Assembly: GCA_023935145.1 (NCBI GenBank)
Contig: CM043697.1
Span: 50,404,001 to 50,468,000 of the forward strand
From: Bretschneidera sinensis
Taxonomy: Eukaryota; Streptophyta; Magnoliopsida; Brassicales; Akaniaceae
DNA: 64,000 bases
Direction of reading: 5' to 3'
Of this stretch, positions 1 to 10,708 are shown piece after piece (within the stretch, counting starts at the first letter, position 1; every line of letters starts with the position of its first letter). The notes beneath the pieces are model-generated. The model ran no database searches. It had not been told where the DNA came from and saw only the letters and a list, made by a program, of their open reading frames with translations. Made by a program: the position numbers and the translations under genes.

Positions 1-764
1 AAAAGGCTACAAAATTAAACCGACCTTAATATTACCAAGAAAAATTCCACCTTTTGACGTGAACACTCACTGCTTACTGAGGCAAGAGGTCCAGTTACTC
101 AGCGAAAAGTTTATTGATAATTTTATTTTATTTTATTTTTTTATATATTTTCCTATGCCCAAGAGTTCATCCAACAAGTCATCCAATTTCAGTTAAGATA
201 AGGAAAAATACACATTAAACTCATGTGTCATACCTCACATAATTTGTGCTAATGTGCTCGTGTTAGATTAGATCAAACATGTGAATTCTCAAAATGCCTA
301 AAGTAAGTAACTAAATTTTAAAAATTTATCACCAGATCATGTGTTCAAAATGTTAAGCTCACCAATGACATCACATCACAGAAAATGTTTAGATTAACCA
401 AAATTTCACGATAACATGAGCATGCATTTATCTCTATGACGAAAAGACAACAAATTAGGACAAAGTGTGTGATGTGTCTCCCATACCCCCAAACTTAAAT
501 TACACATTGACCCCAATGTGTGACTAATATGGAAAGAGCTGACCTGAGATATGGAGAACTATCTGGACTGGTATGGCTCATAGCATACCCCCAAACTTGA
601 ACTGAAGTACGCTTTGTCCCTGAAAAATAAAAACTGGAAAACAAAAAATACTGGAAACAAACATTAATCATAAAAATGCGAAATAATAAATAAACAAAAG
701 AAAAGATAAGCTGTAGGGTGCCTCCCATGAGCGCTAAGTTTAACGTCTTCAGCCAGACCCAACA
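1..764 (-). other. 3' non-coding part of element 1 with internal polypurine-tract-like copies
   Basis: No coding capacity. The stretch shares long near-identical blocks with about 7060-7750 and 60300-61110. On the minus strand the purine run AAGTTTGGGGGTATG occurs twice, at about 485-500 and 583-598, resembling the polypurine tract expected just before a 3' LTR. The real 3' LTR is outside the window. The block near 700-760 is joined directly to the RT fragment, so it is a deletion junction. Confidence 0.6.
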
Positions 765-1373
765 TTAGTAAACATGCCCAACTAAGCGCTCAACCATCTG
801 ATCAATAAATAGGAATGGAAAATGATCAAGCCTAGTGGCAGCATTCAATTTACGGTAGTCTAGACACTTTCTCCATCTTGACTGCACTCGAGTTGGAACC
901 AACTCGTCGTCTTTATTTACTACCGTCAATTCAGCACGTTTGGGCACGACTTTAATCAGGCTCACCCCCTTGCTATCAGAGATGGGAAAAATGATCCCAG
1001 CCTCTAACAGCTTAATATCTTCCGCCCTCACAACCTCTTGCATAGCAGGGTTGAGCCTTCTTTGTGGCTCCCTCGATGGCTTGGCATTCTCCTCCAACTG
1101 TATCGTGTGTATTACCAACGAAGGGTTGATTCCCTTGACATCCTCAATAGTCCAGCCTATAGCTTCCTTATGCTCTCTTAAGATGTCCAATAATTTCTCC
1201 TCTGGAGCATCACCCAAATCTAAAGCTATCATTATAGGCAAAGAATCTGCTGGACCTAGGAACTTATACTTAAGATTGTCTGGTAAAGGCTCAAGTTTCT
1301 TTCTTGGGGGTTTCAGGTGCGGTGGTCTCCTCCTTCTCATTGCTTTCTCGAGGATCAGACTCCAAAATGACAT
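765..1373 (-). pseudogene. Ty3/Athila-like reverse transcriptase, N-terminal fragment
   Basis: About 200 residues match the segment just before and at the start of Ty3 reverse transcriptase. They run from the KLEPLPDNLKYKFLG stretch, through RRLNPAMQEVV and a degenerate ADSK block, to a CLDYRKLNAAT motif and the FIDQMVERL helix. The reading stops before the catalytic (Y/F)xDD box and jumps into 3' non-coding sequence, so no enzyme can be made. Expected family changes are visible, such as SKGVSLIKV in place of SKWVSPTQV. The same segment in element 2 (11986-12753) continues into the catalytic part. Confidence 0.8.
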
Positions 1374-1847
1374 TTACTTCATCGAGTAACTTATCTAAGC
1401 CCAATGCCTCTCTAAAGTGAGCAAAGCATGCCTCCAAGGGATCCTCAATACGGGATTCATCCATAGTCTCCTCTGTCCTACTACTCTCCCGAGGAGCAGA
1501 CTCCACGATAGTATTTGCTTGCTCAAGTAACTTATCTAAATCCAAATCCTCTTCAAACTGAGCAAAGCATGCCTCCATAATGTCCTCAGACTTCCCTTCT
1601 TTCTTGGGCGCTTGTAGTCTCTCAGGGTAAGGCACTTTAGGTAAAAACGACCTAGAGAGATCCTTAATAATATGAGTGGCTGTAGATGGCTCAGCATCTC
1701 TCTTCTCATTGTTGCCACTCTCTTGCCCTTAGTGCATAGCAGGGTTCTCTTCCACTTGATTGTCCTCTTGTCTTCCAGATAAGTATGGGACAGTTGATTG
1801 CACTTGTTCCTGCCAATGCATTGGAGTTGAAGAATTTCCCACCGCAA
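1291..1847 (-). pseudogene. gag-pol linker remains of element 1 with an internal duplication
   Basis: Two overlapping frames (1291-1635 and 1536-1847) indicate at least one frameshift. The first holds two copies of an approximately 45-residue acidic unit, each with the pattern EACFAxFxExLxLDKLL followed by an ESxPRES tail, that is, a tandem duplication. It lies where Athila-like polyproteins have a poorly conserved linker between gag and the pre-RT segment. I see no catalytic motif. Confidence 0.5.
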
Positions 1848-1887
1848 ACTGTTCCTTTAGGTTAGGCTCAGATTGACTGGGGAACTC

Positions 1888-2487
1888 TCATTCCTCTCCT
1901 TCACCCACGTAACTTGCGATCTGATCAATTTGACTCTCTAGTGTGGCAATCGCTTGGGTGTTTTCTATTGTTGCACTCATCACTTCACTCATAGATTGGC
2001 TAGTCGTTTTCATGAAATCATTGAGAGCGTCCTCCAATGACTGTGAAACCGACACTAGCGCTTGAATGGGAGCTTGGTAAGCGGGTGATGGTGCTGGATA
2101 AGCTGAGTGATTGTAACTTGGAATTGGTGGAGGAAATTCGGGAGTGTATTGATTGTGAGCATGGTAAGGGGCTCCTCCCTGATTCATTGGTTGGTTCTGC
2201 TCCCATGAAAAATTAGAGTGGTCCCACCACCCTAGATTGTATGTTTCAGAGCAAGATCCATTTGATTGCCAACAACAGTCATTGAAAGCATTCATTTGTT
2301 CCATAGGATACTCGGCATAAGCCGGCATTGATGGGCAATTCTGTGCTAGATGCATGGGACTAGCACAGACGGAACAGCTTTCAACATTGAAAGTGTTGGC
2401 AGCATTGAGGGATGGGCCGGTCATTTTAATGAAATCCTTGAGGGCGTCCTCTAAAGACTGTGAAACCGGCGCAGGATTCATCCACAT
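1888..2487 (-). pseudogene. Athila-like gag, C-terminal fragment with zinc knuckle
   Basis: This 199-residue open frame holds one CX2CX4HX4C zinc knuckle (CSVCASPMHLAQNC) near its N-terminus, which would bind element RNA in the capsid. A Tyr/Trp/Asn-rich stretch follows, similar to the YNPGW region after the knuckle in other elements here, and then a proline-rich tract. The segment SQSLEDAL plus about 12 residues occurs twice (start and end), marking a partial duplication. The retrotransposon gag domain that should precede the knuckle is missing. The ATG is probably fortuitous, because the frame begins just after poly-A/T sequence. Confidence 0.65.
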
Positions 2488-2593
2488 ATTTTTTTTTGTT
2501 TTTTTTTAAATTAAATTTTTTTTAAAAAAAATTAAATTAACTAGTAGAAAAATAAAATCAATTCATATCAAAAAATTTCACAAACAAAACGAT

Positions 2594-2611
2594 TCCCCGG
2601 CAACGGCGCCA
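2594..2611 (-). promoter_or_regulatory. Primer-binding site of element 1, tRNA-Asp type
   Basis: The minus strand reads TGGCGCCGTTGCCGGGGA, the tRNA-Asp-type primer site known from Athila and Calypso-like plant Ty3 elements. It starts nine bases inside the LTR edge. The identical site occurs at 63372-63389. Confidence 0.85.
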
Positions 2612-3431
2612 AAAACTTGTTGTGAGTTTTAATTTACTCGCAAGCGCACGAGTCGTTTGCAGTATAGTGTTGTGCAAGTGCGAGGCCGAATCCACAGGGA
2701 ATTGCGTTGTGAAAATATATTTTTAATCTAAACTAACTCTATCTTAACCTAGTTCCAAATTTCAGAATTATATTGCAAAATAAATTAAAAGTAAACTAAG
2801 TTGATTTAAAAACTAATAATAAAAAGCACTAAGGTTTCCGAATCCATCCCACCGAAGTTAAGCATACATGTTCTAAAAATATAGCCTATCAAAACATTCA
2901 ATGAATCCAACTATAAGACAAAAAACAAAGAATATCCCAACTAAACCAAAAGCACCCGATGTATCCGCTCTTAACAAATCACAAAGGGAATCCAATTTAA
3001 TCGAAAAGCATTCAATGTATCCATCAAATGAAACATAAAGGAAATCCAACAGACAATTTAAACTCAATCAATTATAAGATTAACTCAAATAATTGACAGA
3101 ACATTTATACTAAAAATTGTCAGATTTGTACAAGCAAATCTGAACTACTACGCCAAACAACGGCGGGGCTTCATCTTCAACCTTAGCTGAAGAGTCTAGC
3201 CACTCATAACTATAAAACTATAATAACAAGTGCTAAACATTTAAACTAAAACAACTGAATATAAAGAAATAAATAAACAACTTTACATGGGAGAAATTCC
3301 ACTCGCTGACGGGCGGCGCTTCCCCTCGTGATAGCAATGCCTTCGGGATCCACCAGAATGCTGACGGACATCCACCGGTAAACACCAAAGTGGCTCAGGA
3401 ATTGTACATTGGATTATGAAGTCAGGTGGTG

Positions 3432-3441
3432 TTTATATAGG
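3432..3441 (-). promoter_or_regulatory. TATA box of the element 1 LTR
   Basis: The minus strand reads CCTATATAAAC in an otherwise mixed-composition stretch. It lies about 50 bp downstream of the palindrome cluster, the expected place for the LTR core promoter. Analogous boxes occur in the other Athila-like LTRs at 5723-5730, 53887-53897 and 59384-59393. Confidence 0.6.
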
Positions 3442-3489
3442 GGAAGACCCGGACTAATGTGGCTTGCAGAAACGATGTGGGATACTGGC

Positions 3490-3682
3490 CCGAGTGCGCT
3501 CGATCGCAGTATGTTGCGATCGATCGCAGATGCGCTCGATCGCGTGTCTTGTGCGCTCGATCGCGCTGGTGCGATGCACTGCAAATATTTCGATGTGGGA
3601 TTGATGACCTTGCGCTCGATCATAGGCAGGTGCGCTCGAGCGCAGCGCTCGATCGCATATCTCGTGCGATCGAGCGCAATGT
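3490..3682. repeat. Cluster of eight GCGCTCGATCGC-type palindromes in U3
   Basis: Eight 13-base variants of GCGCTCGATCGCA / GCGATCGAGCGCA are packed into 190 bp, with spacers of irregular length and unrelated sequence. Each unit has up to three CpG dinucleotides in an otherwise AT-rich LTR. The cluster sits directly upstream of the LTR TATA box. Confidence 0.8.
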
Positions 3683-3843
3683 CTCCAGAAGCTTCAAATC
3701 TCCTGAAATGCTCCATTTTCTCCACAAAGCTGTAAAAACACACAAAACACAAGAAAAACGTAAAATAAAGTAAAATACTACTAACTAAGAGCATAACAAA
3801 TATAAGTTAAGGGTCTAAAATATGCAATATTTAAAACTCATCA

Positions 3844-4779
3844 CCCCCTCTAGGGTGATCTCCCACCCTATACACCCATACTGCTACCACCTCTAGGTCC
3901 CTCAAATCTAGACTTTTTCAACCAATCCCTCCTACCTCTCAACTCCATCAAATCTTTCTAAATTTGTAATGCTTTATCCACCAATACAGCATATTCTTTA
4001 TGCCTATATAAGAGAGTTTAGTTCGAATGTCATAGTGTAATCTGTCTAAAACTATCTTACATTTTCTCTCCTCTGTATTCACTAATTCAGGTAAAAACCT
4101 TGACAGGGCTATGAATCTACTATCATATTCAACCATCGATAAATTTCCCTACCTTAGATGAATAAAATCTCTTTCTTATTGTGCCCGAAAGGTATCTGGG
4201 AAATACTTTGCAAAGAACTTATCCTTAAACTTACTCCAAGTTAAAGGTTGTTCTACCCTTGTACTTACCCTGGGAAAAATATCCTCCCATCATTGAGAAG
4301 CCTCATCCTCTAGTATAAATGAAGCAAAAGCAACCTTTTGTCTATCTGACACTGGTAAGACCTCAAAATATTTTTCAACATGTCTGATCCACTGCTCATC
4401 TTCTACAGGATTTACAGATCCTCTAAAAGACTGGGGTTTAAACTTAAGAAATCTTACAAAACAATCACCTTACATCTCATGTGCAAACACACCTCCTTCA
4501 TGAACCTCTTGCCTATCCACATCAGGTTCTCTTCTACCCCTTTGCTCTAATCTTCTCTATAGATTATCAACCATTTTCTTCAGCTCATTCATCCTCTCTA
4601 TAGCATGATTTAGAGCTTCTCTTAATTCATACTTCCTACCCTCAGATACTCTCCTAGCTCTACTAGTACCAGCTGCACTATCAACATGTTCCCGCGCGGG
4701 AATCATAGACTCAATTTCCTCTTCTGCTTTAGTTCTTCTAAAAATTGAGGATCTACCATGTCCCCTCTGATTCAGAACT
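3844..4779 (-). pseudogene. Chromovirus-type Ty3 gag, broken
   Basis: The minus-strand translation gives a recognisable chromovirus gag with several stops and frame changes. A charged N-terminal stretch and coil (4557-4779) are followed by FRGSVNPVEDEQWI-like and SKFKDKFFAKYFP-like blocks, then EYDSRFIALSRFLPELV and EERKCKIVLDRLHYDIR (3948-4136), typical of the retrotransposon gag domain. The C-terminal part fades into a Gly/Arg-rich end near 3860. The fragment is bounded by two Athila-like LTRs, at 3843 and 4780. No protease or RT of this element is seen here, so it is a remnant, probably the oldest layer at this spot. Confidence 0.75.
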
Positions 4780-6554
4780 TGTTTACACCCAAAGAATAAT
4801 GCGATAGTTGTACACATCTTTGGGGTGTCGATTCCACAGAGAGACAAATTTAATGAATAGTAGAAGGAACAAAGAAACTAAAGAAAATATTAAATGATTA
4901 GTGAAGAACAAAGATTAATTTTTAAATGCAAATTAAAGTGAAGCAAAGTGACTAACAGAGAAAGTACTCAAATTTGACAAACAATAAAGCGTCAGAAATC
5001 CCTTGCACAAATCTGGTATTTTAATTACTCTTAATTCATTGAATAACTCAATTGGGAACTCAATTCCCAAAATTCCCAATCAAAAGGTGTAGATTTATGA
5101 ACCAAGATTAAATCAAATGTAACCCATTGAAAAATCATTCACCACTTTTAAAATACATAAATTATTATCACTATTGAGAAAATCCAACGACAACACTATA
5201 CTCAGGAAGGGATATTGCAGCAAAGAATTAAATCAATATAGATAAATAATTGATCCAAACATAATCAAAAAGCTAATCCATTCAATAGAGAAAGCATGAC
5301 TAAATCCATAAACAGAATAAATTCTACGATTATTCGTAGAAGAAAACATCACCAATGAATTGAGAATGATAAAACAAAAGAGTTTTAATAATTGAAAATC
5401 AAATACATAAATTAAAAAAATAAACAAAAATACTATCTACTGTGCAAATTCATCCCTAGCCCTACTTGAGAATTTAGTTACCCATAAATATAATGGACAA
5501 CAAAAATCTCAAGGGAAAAATTAGAGCAAACATTAAAGTGCTAAACTTTAAACTTTAAAACTTAAAAGAAATAAATTAAAACTAACAATACATGGAGAAG
5601 GAAATTCCACCCGTAGCTATTGTGCGGTGCTTCCCCCGATTGGTAGCAAAATCCTCCAGATTACGCCCCTTGGTAGCAAAGCCTCCGAGATTGCACACCC
5701 CTTTGATGAAGTGAAATAGGGCTTTTATAGGGGAACTCCATGAGTGCAATGTGTTTTCAATCCGATGTGGGATGTAGGATGTAAAATATGTTTCCAACCG
5801 ATGTGAGATGTGGGATTTAGGCCTTCAAATGCCCTTCAAAACTTCTGCCCACGCTGAAATCATGCACAGACTGACCTTTGTCTACTAAAACCGTCATAAC
5901 TTTATCTAGAAAAATCATATTTACAAACTGTAAAATTCTCCAGAAAATAGACATCCGGATCTTTCCAAGTATATATGGCTCATCTCCTGTTTCTTCCTGA
6001 ATCATTACAGTTTAATCCGTAAAAATCAATTCTACCACGCTGAAATCACGCACAGCCTGACCTTTGTCTACTAAAATTGCCATAACTTTCTCTAGAAAAA
6101 TCATATTTATTAGTCATAAAATTATCCAGAAAATAGACATCTGGATCTTTCCAAGCATATATGGTTCATGTTCTGGTTCTTCCGGAATCAATATAGTTTA
6201 ATCCGCAAAAATGACTAATCTGTACGGGCAATTTTGGCAATTTAGTGAAATTCCTTTCCAAGTGCTTGTAAACCTGTAAAACAACGAAAAAACAACTCAA
6301 AGTAACAAATTCATAAGTTAACATATAAATAAATACTTGAGCGCTGTTGCGCTCGATCACAGATCTCCTGTGCTCGATCACAACAGCAGATTCCAACTTT
6401 TGTATTTTTTTCACATTAAATCCCTAATTTCCTTTGCAGTCCTATAAAACATTAAAAATCATAGAACTAACACAAACTATCATATTAGGGCACAACTAAA
6501 GAATTAACAAATGTAAATTAAGGGGCCAAAATATACAATATTTGGCACTCATCA
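4780..6554 (-). repeat. 3' LTR of element 2 (1775 bp)
   Basis: The minus strand starts TGATGAGTGCC at 6554, after a purine-rich tract, and ends CA at 4780. It is homologous to the LTR at 52997-54506: both carry the phrase GATGTGGGATGTGGGATT near the TATA box, a CGATTCC-(A)CAG/TAG-GGA block near the end, and the CTTTGTCTACT stretch in U3. The latter is duplicated here (about 5870-5960 and 6050-6140), making this LTR about 265 bp longer. A TATA box lies at 5723-5730. Two CpG palindromes are present at 6349-6384. Confidence 0.8.
5723..5730 (-). promoter_or_regulatory. TATA box of the element 2 LTR
   Basis: The minus strand reads CCCCTATAAAAGCCC, the same core and context as at 53887-53897 in the related LTR of element 4. 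Confidence 0.55.
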
Positions 6555-8200
6555 AATACCCCTAAACTTACATTTTGCTAGTTCCTTTGCAAAACAAAAA
6601 AAAAATGAAAAACAAATAACACAAAGATAAATCCATCATTCATGGTGTCCAAAAATTTAAGTAGCACACAAACCATGATATTCATTCATGAGCAAGCTTA
6701 AAATATAAACCCATCTTCACAATGAATAGGAATTTTAAAATCTAATTACTTACAAGAGGCCGGCTAAGGCATCACAAGCTCGAATCCGTGTAAAGTGAAC
6801 TAGCACATAAAAATGAATCTTCCAAATCACCCCAATGTGGAATGTCTTCATGTCTCAAGATTCACCGAATTTCCCATCAGAATGAACAATAATGGCATAG
6901 TTTTATTTCCTTCTTTCTTTTATTATGAGGCTCGCCATGTTTAGTTCCCTTAAGCTTTCTAATTGACCCATGTAGCGAGTGTTGGGTCAATGACTCCCAA
7001 ACAAGATGGTTTTAAGGCAATAGGTGTAAAGACACCCCTAAGGACTTACTAACTCGAGTAAAATAGGCTACGAAACTAAGTAAAATTCCCACCTTCCGAT
7101 GTGAATACTCACTGCTTACTGAGGCAAGAGGTCTAGTTACTCAGTGGAAAGTTTGTCAATGATCATCATGAGCAAAATTCCCACATTTTGACGTGAACAC
7201 TCACTGCTTACTGAGGCAAGAAGTCTAGTTACTTAGTGGAAAGTTTGTCAATGATCATTATGAGCATTTTTTTTATGCCAAAGTGTCCATCCAACTAGTC
7301 ATCTGGAATCAACTAAACCATGGAACATATACATTAAAATCACATGCCATATCTCACACGATTATATGCTAATGTGCTCGTGTCAAATTAAATCAAACAT
7401 GTGAATTCTCAAATGCCAAAAGTAAGTAACCAAACTTTAAAATTCTATCATCAGATTATGTGTTCATGATTTTAAGCTTTCCAATGAAATCACATCACAA
7501 TATTGTTTAGATCAACCAAAATTTCAAAACAATCATAAACATGCATTTCTTTTTTCAATAATATATATAAAAAAAACTGGGACAAAGTGTGTGTGAATGT
7601 ATCTCCCATACCCCCAAACTTAAAGTATACAGTGTCCCCAATGTGTGTATAACATGGAAAGAGCTGATCTGAGAGATGGAGAACTAGCTGGACTGGCATG
7701 GCTCATAGCACATCCCCAAACTTGAACTGATGCACACACTGTCCCTGAAAAAGAAATACCAAAGTAATACTAGAAAACAAAAAAAAATATTAAAAATAAA
7801 CAGTAATAAGAAATATGAAAAAAGAAATAAAAACAAAACAAATAAAGAAAGAAAAAAACATACATGCATGGTATGGTCAAGGTTGATAAACCGGATCCAT
7901 AAGTAGAATGTCTTCTACTTCTGGACCTTGCCTATCAATTAATACTTTAAGGTGTTGACCATTTACTTTAAAGATCCGACCATCGTTAGGGTCCTCTATT
8001 TATACCACCCCATTTGCAAAAACATTCTTCACTGCAAAAGGGTCGGTCCACCTAGACCGAAGTTTTCCTGTGTGCTTATGGAGTCTAAAATCATATACGA
8101 ACACTCGATCATTAGGTTTAAACATTTTTCTCAAAATATTTTTACATTAAACTCTTTCATTTTAGCTTTATAGATTTTAGAGTTCTCATAAGCATCATTT
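6555..8200 (-). other. 3' non-coding region of element 2 with polypurine tract
   Basis: The tract next to the LTR (6555-6572) reads TGTAAGTTTAGGGGTATT on the minus strand and is the expected plus-strand primer. Further purine copies lie at about 7609-7622 and 7711-7724. A block of about 91 bp, beginning at the phrase CACTGCTTACTGAGG, is tandemly duplicated (about 7085-7265) but single in elements 1 and 3. From 7870 to 8200 the minus-strand translation resembles the C-terminal end of integrase with many breaks. No independent gene. Confidence 0.55.
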
Positions 8201-8943
8201 CTCAACTCCTCTAACTAGGTCAACTGAAATTTTCTAAGCTTACCTGCTTCTCCCATATCAAAATTGAAATGCTTGATGGCCCAATAAGCTTGAAGCTCGA
8301 GTTCCACAGGTAAGTGGCAAGGCTTTCCAAAAACAAGCCTATAAGGTGACATACCTAAGGGAGTTTTGAAAGCTGTACGGTAGGCCCAAACCGCATCAAC
8401 TAGTCTCAAAGACCAATCTTTGCGATCCGGGTTGACTATTTTTTCTAAAATTTGCTTAATTTCTCTGTTTGCAAGTTCTACCTGTCCACTTGTCTGGGGG
8501 TGGTAGGCAGTAGAGATCTTATGCACCACCCCATATTTTTTCATCAAAGCTTCAAAAGAATGATTGCAAAAATGCGTACCCCGATCATTAATGATAGCAC
8601 GTGGTGTACCAAATCGAAATAACACATTTTCTTTGAGAAATTTAATTACCGTCCTATTATCATTGCTCCTGCAAGCTCTTACTTCTATCTATTTTGACAC
8701 ATAATCTACTACCACAATAATATATTGATATCCAAAAGAATGAAGGAATGGTCCTATAAAATCAATGCCCCAACAATCAAAAATTTTAATCACTAAAGTT
8801 GGGTTTAAGGGCATATTATGACGATGGGACATAACTCCTAACTTTTGACACTTTTCACATGAGTGACAATAGATGTTTCCATCCTTAAACAAGGTGGGCC
8901 AATAAAATCCACACTGCAGAATTTTTGCAGCGGTTTTCTTCAT
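8200..8943 (-). pseudogene. Integrase domain of element 2
   Basis: The zinc-binding part ends in CHSCEKCQKLG. The catalytic core follows, with the first Asp in GIDFIGPF, the second in INDRGTHF and the Glu in the QVELANRE helix, so a D,D-35-E set is readable across two frames (8689-8943 and 8215-8625). The HPQTSGQVE block is standard for Ty3 integrases. The two frames are separated by about 60 bp of frameshifted sequence near 8640-8690, and a stop separates integrase from RNase H at about 8964. The enzyme would insert element cDNA into the genome; this copy cannot make it. Confidence 0.85.
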
Positions 8944-9977
8944 TGAAAAGTGGCCCCTATAAGCTTAGGAGTGACAAAATTCCAAGACGCTAGCAATCTC
9001 TTCATTAGGGATGCAACGCCTTAAAATTTGGTCAGGGCAGTATTTGAAAAGAAAATGGTCATCCCAATAGAAATTACATACCTCAGTCATGAACTTCCTC
9101 TTGTCTTGAGTGCTCCAATCCACCGGCATCTCACCTGCAGCCAAATAATTCACAATATGAGCAAACCATGGTAGAGAGGTAATAGAAAGTAAATATTCAT
9201 CGGGAAAATCATCCCTGATTGGCAGGTGGTCAAAAGTATCCTCAAATGTGAAACTCGAGAGATAGTCAGCCACTATGTTCTCTACTCCTTTCTTATCTTT
9301 GATGGTGATGTCAAATTCCTGCAAAAGTAAAATCCACCATATTAGTCGTGCCTTAGCATCTTTCTTTGTAAGAAGGTACTTAAGGGCTGCATGATCTGTG
9401 AAAATAATAATAGGAGAACCAATCAAGTAAGCATGAAACTTATCCAAAGCAAACACTACAGCTAGCAACTCTTTTTCAGTGGTGGAGTAATTCATCTTAG
9501 CACTATTTAGAGTTCTACTAGCATAGTAAATGACAAAAAGCTTCCCCTCCCTTCGCTGTCCAAGAATAGCACCTACAGCAAAGTCACTAGCATCACACAT
9601 GATCTCAAAAGGTAAAGTCCAATCAAGTGACTGCATTATGGATGCTGAGGTAAGCTTGCCAATTAGCATTTTAAAGGCCTCTTGACAAGCTTGTGTCCAC
9701 TCAAATGGGGCATCTTTAGCTAGGAGGTCACATAGTGGTCTAGATATGGTAGAAAAATTATGTATGAACCTCCTATAAAATCCCACATAACCAAGATAGG
9801 ATCTCACATTCTTTACTATCCTAGGTGTAGGCAACTTATAGATTAATTCAATCTTAGATTGATCAACCTCTATCCTCCTAGAAGAAATAATATGCCCTAA
9901 GATAATACTTGAAGGTACCATAAAGTGGCATTTTTACCAATTCAAAACTAATTCCTTCTCCTCACAATGAATCAATA
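8944..9977 (-). pseudogene. Reverse transcriptase C-terminal part and RNase H of element 2
   Basis: The 318-residue frame (8965-9921) begins in the RT thumb ([29 protein letters not shown]). It continues into RNase H with [15 protein letters not shown], the [26 protein letters not shown] helix region and [13 protein letters not shown]. It then runs through a connection domain toward the integrase zinc finger. Upstream residues up to 9977 remain in frame apart from one stop, up to the solo-LTR junction. The matching front half resumes at 11826 on the other side of the insertion. Confidence 0.88.
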
Positions 9978-10569
9978 TGATAGGAACACTTTGTGTGACA
10001 TTTTTAATGCCTTTCCTACCCTATTTGGCTTTGTAATTCTCTTAACTTTGTTATTTTGAGCTTAGTTTCTATTCTTAGTGTTTAGAGAGCTTGTGAACGT
10101 GGGAATGGTAAAAGAATGTACAAAAATGAGTTTTCCTAGTTACTTTAGGAAATCTAAGTGGATCAAGAAAATAGTCTTATCATTCTAAGAAACTTTTCTA
10201 ATTTGGAAACTTTCCTTTTTGATATCTTTCCTTTTATAATTTGGAAACTTGCCTTTTTGGTATCTTTCCTTTTCTAATTATGGAAACTTTCTTTATTTAT
10301 TATTTTCTAATTTCTTTGTAGAGAATTTCCACATTGGAATTACTTAGATGATATGTCAAAACATAAGAGAATATTGGAGTCCACTAGGGATCCTATGCGA
10401 GCCATTTGTGTAGAAGAACCCTAATGCATGCATTTGTACTTGATTACATGTATCTGGACATGTTTAGAAGCTTAAGGAGTTTTTGGTTTAGCTTGGGAAG
10501 AGATCTTTGCACATAAGGAAAGAAAATCAAGCCCAGAATTCAGCCACCTCAATAGTGCTTGAAATTTAA

Positions 10570-10690
10570 AAGCCGAAAACCCTAGTTTTCCTTCTAATTA
10601 AACCTAGCCGAAAACCCTAGTTTTCCTTCTAATTAAGCCCAGCCGAAAACCCTAGCTTCTCTTCTACTATAGCATAGCTGAAAACCCTAG
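10570..10690 (+). repeat. Four telo-box repeats (about 35 bp each) in the solo LTR promoter
   Basis: The phrase GCCGAAAACCCTAG with a TTTTCCTTCTAATTA-like tail recurs four times. The AAACCCTAG cores are at 10577, 10612, 10647 and 10682. The last ends 11 bp before the TATA box. AAACCCTA is the plant telo-box found in promoters of translation-related genes. Confidence 0.8.
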
Positions 10691-10701
10691 TTTCTCTTCT
10701 G

Positions 10702-10708
10702 TATATAG
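10702..10708 (+). promoter_or_regulatory. TATA box of the solo LTR
   Basis: TATATAG lies in CTGTATATAGACGG immediately after the telo-box array. A CT-rich stretch typical of a plant leader follows (about 10730-10830). Confidence 0.5.

Larger units (their letters stand above)
1..3843 (-). mobile_element. Element 1: Athila-like Ty3 LTR retrotransposon, internally deleted; 3' LTR lies left of the window
   Basis: Reading from high to low coordinates there is a 5' LTR (2621-3843), a tRNA-Asp-type primer site (2594-2611), gag C-terminal remains, a pre-RT linker, the N-terminal part of reverse transcriptase, and a 3' non-coding stretch running off the left edge. The N-terminal gag domain, protease, most of RT, RNase H and integrase are absent, so the copy could only move with proteins supplied in trans. 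The 3' non-coding stretch closely matches those of the elements at 4780-15163 and 58394-64000, which places all three in one family. Clade assignment rests on the primer site and on the protease of the sister copies. Confidence 0.8.
2621..3843 (-). repeat. 5' LTR of element 1 (1223 bp)
   Basis: The minus strand begins TGATGAG at 3843 and ends in CA at 2621, next to the primer site. Both borders match the layout of the other LTRs here: LTR3 begins and ends at the homologous positions relative to its primer site. The upstream half carries eight CpG-rich palindromes (3490-3682), followed by a TATA box at 3432-3441. The transcribed half repeats a CAATGTATCC-like phrase about three times (2890-3025). 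Confidence 0.8.

Noticed and set aside
3409..3794. Three overlapping frames of 104-126 residues in LTR1
   Set aside because: They arise from the CpG palindrome array lacking stops; the region is LTR U3.
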